Part shown: positions 58,001-64,000 of the stretch, piece after piece | Layout: each line of letters opens with the position of its first letter | Numbering within the stretch: position 1 is the first letter of the stretch | Assembly: GCA_963576565.1 (NCBI GenBank) | Contig: OY755039.1 | Span: 85,185,289 to 85,249,288 of the forward strand | Reading direction: 5' to 3' | DNA length: 64,000 nt | Source: Aspidapion aeneum | Lineage: Eukaryota > Arthropoda > Insecta > Coleoptera > Brentidae | Program-made: the position numbers and the translations under genes | Notes under the pieces: model-generated | What the model was told of the DNA's origin: nothing | The model's input: the letters and a program-made list of their open reading frames with translations, nothing else | Database searches by the model: none

Positions 58001-58183
58001 TATGTTTTGTCAGATGCTGCGAAGTTTTTCTCGAAGAAGTTAGCACCGAAATTCGTTGGTCCTTATGTGATTAGGAATAAAATTTCTCCATGGATATTTG
58101 AGCTTCAGGAACCATCGGGTAAAGTACTGCCAGGGAGTTGGCATGCCAAAGACCTTAAGTCGGCAGCGGACCTCTCCGATTAA
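55026..58183 (+). pseudogene. Gypsy Pol: protease, RT, RNase H, integrase
   Basis: In the -1 frame after the slip site. Protease LLDSGASRTFL at about 55179-55211; a TAG stop at 55227-55229 in the protease is the first break. The open part (55287-57911, numbered from 55287) has RT YLDD 272-275, RNase H D421, E462 and D487, integrase zinc site H616, H623, C653 and C656, and DD35E at D686, D746 and E781. A one-base deletion near 57777 shifts the frame; the end (57785-58183) carries the GPY-type tail KFVGPYVI and stops at 58181. Nothing follows before the polypurine tract, so there is no env. Without suppression of both breaks this copy cannot make full Pol. Confidence 0.9.
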
Positions 58184-58210
58184 CCTTTTTAGGTTAATCG
58201 TCTTGAAGTT

Positions 58211-58222
58211 GGGGGGGGATTA
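58211..58222 (+). other. Polypurine tract
   Basis: GGGGGGGGATTA directly before the 3' LTR start TGTAACG at 58223. The G-run is the expected plus-strand primer. Confidence 0.85.
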
Positions 58223-61200
58223 TGTAACGTGTCATTTTTACGTTTAAGACAACGTTACATATTTGTTTATTTAGGTAAATAATCAAGGCTCTTTGATTCG
58301 TCTTTCTGTACACAAAGTAAGGGTATTTTATAGAGCTAGGTTTGGAGGTTATATAGTGTCTAGGAAATTACCTTAAAAGGAGGCATTCCATCGAATTACT
58401 GTGGACACTACGCACATCGCATTATCTGGACATCGTAATTGGAATTTAAGATCACAGGCTTCGGGAAAATCACATAAAAATTTTGATTGTTTTGTTTTTA
58501 TCTGTGGAATTTTGTGATTCTCTTGTCGTCATGAAAGTTAAACAGCTGTTATGCTGGGGAATGGCGGCGTTGCCGCATCACAAACGGATTCAGTAACAGG
58601 AAGGAAACATTTAGATGAACATTTCATTCCCTTACGTTTATTTTCGAGGATATTGGGACAATCCGAACCTCATAGCTAGTTGTGACAGCACGAAAACATA
58701 TTTAGGTCCACGGTTTGACCAGTAACAACCGAGGCTCCGACCACTTTGATATCTTTATTAATTTGATAGGGAGAGGATGGAATTAATACGAGTTATGCAC
58801 TTTTGTAAATGGGAGATAAACGAGGGATAAAAACCAAGACTAAAAGAATAAACGAAATCGTGTGAGTTAACATCTGAACACTCTTGTGCCGAGCTTCTTA
58901 GCAGTAGTTCAGTGTGTATTTTTGGGTTCAGGTTCAGAAACAACTTTATTACAGTAGAAATGTTTTACAAGAATGGCGTCAAACCATATGAATCTTAGAG
59001 AAAACATATATAAAGAGCAAAGGAAACTTGTGACTAAAACTGTAGCTAAAATACAACTAAATTCTACACTTAGTATAGCTTTACTCATATGGGAATTGGT
59101 TGAGTGTTCGAATATTCCTGGGTTTGCTGCATGCCCTGATCTCCAGTAATTGATTTTACAGTTGATGGTTTCAATGCTGAGCTTCTTCTAGTCCGTCGGG
59201 TTATTCTTCTTCTACTTGATATGTTGGTGGGGGTCCGGTAGGCAAATGTTCGGTCAAAGGTATGGAGGGTGTCTCGACGTCCTTGTTATAAAAATTTCAA
59301 CCGTGGAAATAGATCCGACAACACCTCAAGGTTTGTTTTACGTACTTCCTATCCCCTTGGTCGGTGCTGCCCCCTATAGACCTGTATGGAACTATTGCTG
59401 TACCTCATTGGTTAGTTTGAAAATCGCGGGTTTTTCTGGTTGGTTGGTATTGCGTTTTACTGTCCCCACTCCCCACCAAATTTACAAAACGGTTTCCGGC
59501 CACCTCGGTTTTTGGTGTTCTGCCTGGTCTTTTTGCTAACAAATTTTGGCTGGGTCGACAACAGTTTCTGGGATCGCCATTGTTTTTGTGTAGTGGCACT
59601 GCAAAAACTGCAGGTTCTGTCCCAGAGACTGTAAAGAGTGAGTCCGTCGTGAGGCGTATCTCGTGGACGGCTCATATCCTCTACATAGAGGGATTTAAGT
59701 CGGCCTACGCCATTTGCACGGAAAGAGCATTGGTAAGTTCGATTTTATTTTTTCATTTTTTTTTATTATTTGAGGACTATTAAAGATAATAATTGCCTCC
59801 CAAATTGTAATTATTTTTCGTGTGAAATGTATTTTTTTTTGACAAAAGACGTGGGGAATTTTTGGCGTTTTTACATTTTTCCTTTTAACCACGTGTTGGA
59901 TAAAAACTATATATTGTTTTCTCCTTTGTCTACAGCCCTGTCCATTCCATCGGCAGCGGTGCTGGACGCTGGTGGGAAGCCGGACGGGCCAGTTATAACC
60001 CTGGGAAAGGTACGTTAGGATTATTTTAGTTCATCTGTTTAAATCTACTTTGTTTTATTGAGTCGACATGGGGTCCTCGATTTAAGTTACTGTGTAGGGG
60101 AACTTCGTGCAAAATTGACGAATTCCAGGAAACTGAAACATTTCATTTTCCACAGGGTTCTACGCTCGGGCAAGAATCCCACAACCTTTTTATGCTCGGG
60201 CAAGAAACCAACAACATTTTGTCCACGATGTGCTGCACTAGTACCATGTGCTAGTTAGTCAGCAGGGAAGGCGCGGCAGAACTGGGACCGGTGGAGTAGC
60301 AGAAGATGTCTGGTACAACACATCCAGGTTTACAAAATAAAACACATTTATACACAAAATAATCAAGGACCAAGGTAGGAGCAAGCCTTAACTATAATTT
60401 TTTTCCTCATATATAAATTTTTTTAATATAATTTAGATGTAATCTTTTCATATATAAGTTTTCACAGTATAATTTCAACATTTCTTGTAAACGCAAGATA
60501 AGGTATGACGTCATAACCCTGGTTTTGCGGCATATTTACTACATCGATTTGTTTTCCTTCATTTCATTTATTTAAGATAATTTTACTGTCAAATTTAAAG
60601 TGCCTTGCTATTTTGGCCCTATTTAAAGCGCCTTGCTATTTTGGCCCTGACTTGTTTGGTATTTTTCTCAAGTTTTACAATCAAAATATACAAGATGAAC
60701 TAAATTTCTTTGTTATTTGTACAATCCAGTGAGCCAACTTTGCGGAGACAAAAGAGAGATGAGATTATATTTTGTTTCTAGCGGTTTCCTTACACATTTT
60801 TACCTCATGGGGTGGATCTCGGACTGGGTTGCTGTCTGTCTCATTCTACCCAACGTAGAATGATGACAGCAGATATTTGGTCCGGATCTCCCCTATGACA
60901 GAATAATTTTGGAAGTATATCTTATTTTTAACCATCATTTATACAACTGAGTCTCACACTACTGATTCAGATGTAGATAACTATGACCTGTTAAAGGAGT
61001 CCATCTACCTGTAAAGTGCTTCTAGTTTTGTCATCTTAATTCAATCTTTTAGAATTTTATTCTGTTTATTTTTTTTTGGTTATTCTTAATTACACAAATA
61101 CTCTGGAAGCCTCGGAAGTAAGTAGAATTTCATTGTTTGGCTGCAACGTTTGGGTTGAACTGTATTTTATTTAAGATCTTCTTTGTAAAACATTGGTATT

Positions 61201-61497
61201 AAATAATGTGGCGCACTTAAAAGTTTCTTATTTCTGAACCCCCCCCTTCTCCACTGTATAAAAGTTACCGGGCATATCAATGTTTTACCTAGCTGGAAAA
61301 TACAGTTCTGCTTCCAGATATTTGTTTAATTATTCAGTGGGTTTCAGTGTCACAAAATGGCGGCGACGTCTTTAAGCTGCCACAAATGTCACACAACTTT
61401 TTTTTTAAGGCCACAAATTGGCGCCCACATTTTTTTAACTTTTTTTAAGGCCACAAATTGGCGCCCAAATTATTTTTTAACTTTTATTAAGGCCACA
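58223..61497 (+). repeat. Gypsy 3' LTR, 3275 bp
   Basis: Near-identical to the 5' LTR but with an empty TTAA at 60082, where the 5' copy holds the MITE. Differences include A/T near 58784, T/C near 60629, a 3-bp insertion near 60970, and variable homopolymer lengths near 61075 and 61240. It ends GGCCACA followed by ATGT. Two GGCCACAAATTGGCG copies (near 61409 and 61449) precede the end. Confidence 0.92.
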
Positions 61498-61501
61498 ATG
61501 T

Positions 61502-61837
61502 GTCATTGAGAGTAATATTTTTTGGGGTGACTGCCGAACAATCCCAGACTACCCTTAATTTTGTACTTAAGCTTTCCGGCTTTAGTACGCAATGATGTGC
61601 TAAAAAACACGATACGTCGACCTTTGGTTGACTAGATAAAACTAAACTCATATGATTAGAATCAATATAGTCTTGCATGAAACTTGAATAGGCAGTGTAC
61701 AGATCAGGATTTTTGATTAATCTATTTTCTAGAAGTAAAAATCTACGATAAGCTTGCGGATAAGTATTTCCTAGGTCAGGGTTTATTTTATCTTTAAAAG
61801 GAAGATTTACCACGAATCTACCGCTCGGTTGCCGTAA
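61502..61837 (-). pseudogene. BEL Pol: RT N-terminal part
   Basis: Reads RQPSGRFVVNLPFKD, FLLLENRL, YSSFMQDYI and VVWDCSA...ITLNDTL, the usual BEL/Pao region between protease and RT palm. It lies in a different frame from the upstream gag-protease ORF, which ends at 61807 after AVYYGNRAVDSW, so a one-base indel near 61835 separates them. It ends at the gypsy 3' LTR; the rest is at 44022 and below. Confidence 0.85.
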
Positions 61838-63912
61838 TACACAGCAGTAAAAATTGATTCTGCTTGTTTTTCTTCCTTTGATAAGATTTGTTTTTTAGGC
61901 AAATGTTCGATTTCCCAAAACCTAGGGAGAATGATTTCTAAAGGAGGTGAATGACTCGTTAAAAAACAACTGGTTCGTTCCGTAAGACTACCTACTTCCT
62001 CAACCTTTCCCATGACGACCCAGCCAAAGATAGTTTCAAGGGCTGAAGGCTGCCCTACCTGTCCAAGAACCCTGCCCTCCTTGAATATCTGTGCGAATAG
62101 CTCGCAACCAATAACCAGGTCCACAGGTCTAGATTTGAAATAAGATGGGTCGGCAAGTTTAAGGTTTTCCAAGTGTTTCCACTGATTATCGTTCAAAGAG
62201 AATGTAGGCATATTGGAACATAGTTGTGGAACAACAATTGCTTCGAAATTAAGTAAAGGAGTGACTTGTCCTTGTGGCTTAATGTGACATTGAACGAGCC
62301 CTTTGGAAGTAAAAGAAGACATTTGATTTAATCCGAATATTTCAGTGGTATAACTTCGCCTAGGAAGATTAAGACACTGAATACACTTTTCACTGATGAA
62401 TCCTGTCTGTGATCCAGAATCAAGCAGTGCCCTTACAGGTTGAAAATTTCCGCAACCGTCCATAACATCTATTATGGCGGTGCATAAAAGAAAGGTACCT
62501 GAAGGTCCTGAGGCATTTAATGACACATGAAGATTATTGACAGGTGGTGTGTGAATGACAGGACTAGTATCTTGGCTTCCAGACTCTTGATTAGTTTCTA
62601 AGGTATGAGTTAAAGTGTGGTGCCTTTTACTATTGCAAGTCCTGCATGAATATTTTGATTTGCACGTATCTACACCATGCAAGGGATGAAAACACGCTAG
62701 ACATAATTTTTTCTGCTTGACGAAAGATAGGCGATCGATAGGTGAGAGATCAAGAAATGTTTGACATTTCGAAAGCTGACCTTGATTACACCGGAAACAT
62801 TTTATTCCCGTACTTGAATTAGTTGAGGTGCCAGCCAGTCCTATAAAAGGCGAATTAGATGATTTATAGGTAGGCTTTTGCCCAAACTGATTTCGCATAG
62901 AATTTGAATTTTGATAGGTGGGCTTTTGCCCAGACTGATTTTGCATAGAATTTGATTTTTGATAGATAGGCACCTTTTTAGGTGCTGTTGATTGAGGAAG
63001 TGATTCCAAAACTTTACTTTTTTTTTCTAGAAATTGAGAAAGTGACTGAAAAGTGGGAATTTCGGTATTAGTATTGGCGTGACTCACTTCGAAATTTGAA
63101 CGCGTTGGAATATCCAATTTTTCTAACAAAATGAAAAAAATAATAAAGTCCCAACTGTCAACGTCAAAGCTAAGTGATTTTAAAATTTCTAGGGATTCAG
63201 AAAAGGTGTCAATTAAATTACGTAATTCTTTAGCTGACTCGTTTTTTAAGGTGGAGTTCATAATTGAGCTTAAAGCATCATTTGCGAGGTCTCGCTTGTT
63301 TTGATATCTATTGACTAATTTGTCGTAAGCAATTTTATAATTTTGATCAGATAAGCTAATCCCTGATATCAATTTTAAAGGCTCATCCTCGAGAGATGAA
63401 AATAAATATTGAAGTTTTCGAACGTTACTTAGACTTTGATTTTGATCTATAATGTTATTAAAAAGATCGAAAAAGCTTGGCCATAATTTTTTATCACCTC
63501 GAAATATGGGAATACCTAACTCTTTGAGTTTTGGAGTTTCGTTTTGTCGAACATATGATCCCGAAAAGGATGGGGCCTCAACCGGAAATATTTTATAGTA
63601 AACCCCCTTACACGCATAAAAATATTTACGAGCTTCTGAAAGGAACGCATCCTGCGTTTTAAACTTCTCGTCGTCCGCGTCGTCTATCAATATAATGACG
63701 TCATTATGTGCCAGCATGCATTTATCGAAGGTTTCATCCAAATCGGAATACCTCACTTGAAACTCGTTTCTCGCTCTTTCATCCGATGCCGCAGTTTGTG
63801 AAAACACATAACACTCGGTTATCGCAGATAAAAAACCCTTGCGTTTTTGCACGGCTTTTTTGACAGACGTGATTTTACCTTTGAAATGACGAAATTGTCG
63901 GTAAATATACAA
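61807..63912 (-). pseudogene. BEL Gag-protease
   Basis: 701 codons with no methionine at the start: the frame opens right after a stop at 63913-63915 and the first internal Met is at residue 66, so the initiator is lost or lies in another exon (tttctatttcag upstream resembles an acceptor). Residues 110-300 are the DUF1759-type Gag core (PIFRGDKKLWPSFFDLFNN). Two near-repeats (residues 316-330 and 332-346, SNSMxNQ) precede Cys/His knuckles (372-431, with CFRCNQGQ and CRTCNSKRHH). The aspartic protease has LLDSGSQTGF (D498). The frame breaks at 61807. Confidence 0.88.
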
Positions 63913-63915
63913 TTA

Positions 63916-64000
63916 ACGCTAAATTAATGCTTCTGAAATAGAAAAATGACGAATTGTCGAAAATATGCACTAATTTATCGCAATTGATGAAAATTGTTTT
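63916..64000 (-). other. BEL upstream leader, partial
   Basis: The window stops before the 5' LTR and PBS. A tttctatttcag acceptor-like string (read on the minus strand) lies here. Otherwise no feature. Confidence 0.4.

Larger units (their letters stand above)
44023..61497 (+). mobile_element. Giant Ty3/gypsy LTR retrotransposon, 17.5 kb
   Basis: Complete structure: 5' LTR (44023-47936), PBS, 5.3 kb leader, gag, -1 frameshift site, pol (protease-RT-RNase H-integrase with GPY-type tail), polypurine tract and 3' LTR (58223-61497). No env. ATGT flanks both sides (44019-44022 and 61498-61501). The LTRs differ at only about ten sites apart from the MITE, so the insertion is recent, although pol carries one stop and one frameshift. 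It is inserted in the opposite orientation inside a BEL element. Confidence 0.93.
40600..64000 (-). mobile_element. BEL/Pao LTR retrotransposon, interrupted
   Basis: Minus-strand element with order gag-protease (63912-61807), RT start (61837-61502), then after the gypsy insertion RT, RNase H (44018-42961) and integrase (42954-41143), polypurine tract and 3' LTR. It is split by the 17.5 kb gypsy element at 44023-61497. The split falls inside the RT between NDT and LLSGPKL, and the flanks ATGT/ATGT show a target duplication. One frameshift (near 61835) and one stop (42961) are seen besides the insertion. The 5' LTR and PBS are outside the window. Confidence 0.9.

Noticed and set aside
58184..58222. 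Possible env gene after gypsy pol
   Set aside because: Only about 40 bases separate the pol stop from the 3' LTR.

Overview
The window is AT-rich eukaryotic DNA, almost certainly from an arthropod and probably an insect. I infer this from a BEL/Pao retrotransposon, a Ty3/gypsy retrotransposon, RNase H-bearing and other LINE fragments, a mariner-type transposase tail and many TIR/foldback elements, with no operons or bacterial signals. I found no host gene. Every long open frame belongs to a retroelement; the other open frames are fragments or phase artefacts of tandem repeats.

Layout. 1-16.9 kb is intergenic DNA filled with non-autonomous elements: foldback FB-1 (1027-1932), a 1.7 kb palindrome (3324-5018), a tandem duplication (5.65-6.45 kb), foldback FB-2 (7000-7766), a hAT-like element (7982-8904) and a TIR element (8.93-10.2 kb) that carries a hammerhead-ribozyme repeat. 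Small MITEs and TIR-family copy A (14.8-16.15 kb) follow. At 16.4-21.9 kb a dead LINE is split by FB-3 (16936-21559), whose arms are arrays of ~129 bp repeats; a 9 bp target duplication marks the insertion. 21.9-36.7 kb holds a palindromic MITE, a 142 bp tandem array, four more hammerhead motifs in two inverted pairs, a (TGTC)n-bearing repeat element, TIR-family copies B and C, a mariner-like fragment, a large palindrome and a second LINE remnant. A 5'-truncated LINE with an RT domain lies at 36.8-38.8 kb.

The right third is one nested structure. A minus-strand BEL/Pao element (3' LTR near 40.9 kb, gag-protease start near 63.9 kb) is split inside its reverse transcriptase by a plus-strand Ty3/gypsy element of 17.5 kb (44023-61497). 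That element has very long LTRs (3.3 kb without a nested insertion), a 5.3 kb untranslated leader, gag, a canonical -1 frameshift site (GGGAAAC plus hairpin), a pol with one stop and one frameshift, and a polypurine tract. A 635 bp piggyBac-like MITE sits in its 5' LTR at TTAA. The order of events can be read off: BEL, then gypsy, then MITE.

The most interesting signal is a dispersed 512 bp repeat carrying type-I hammerhead ribozymes (five motifs; two with intact cores and good stems). It recalls Penelope-like element pLTRs or retrozymes, but no associated ORF is visible here. Second is the trio of foldback elements, each built from its own short tandem repeat and each flanked by a 9 bp duplication.
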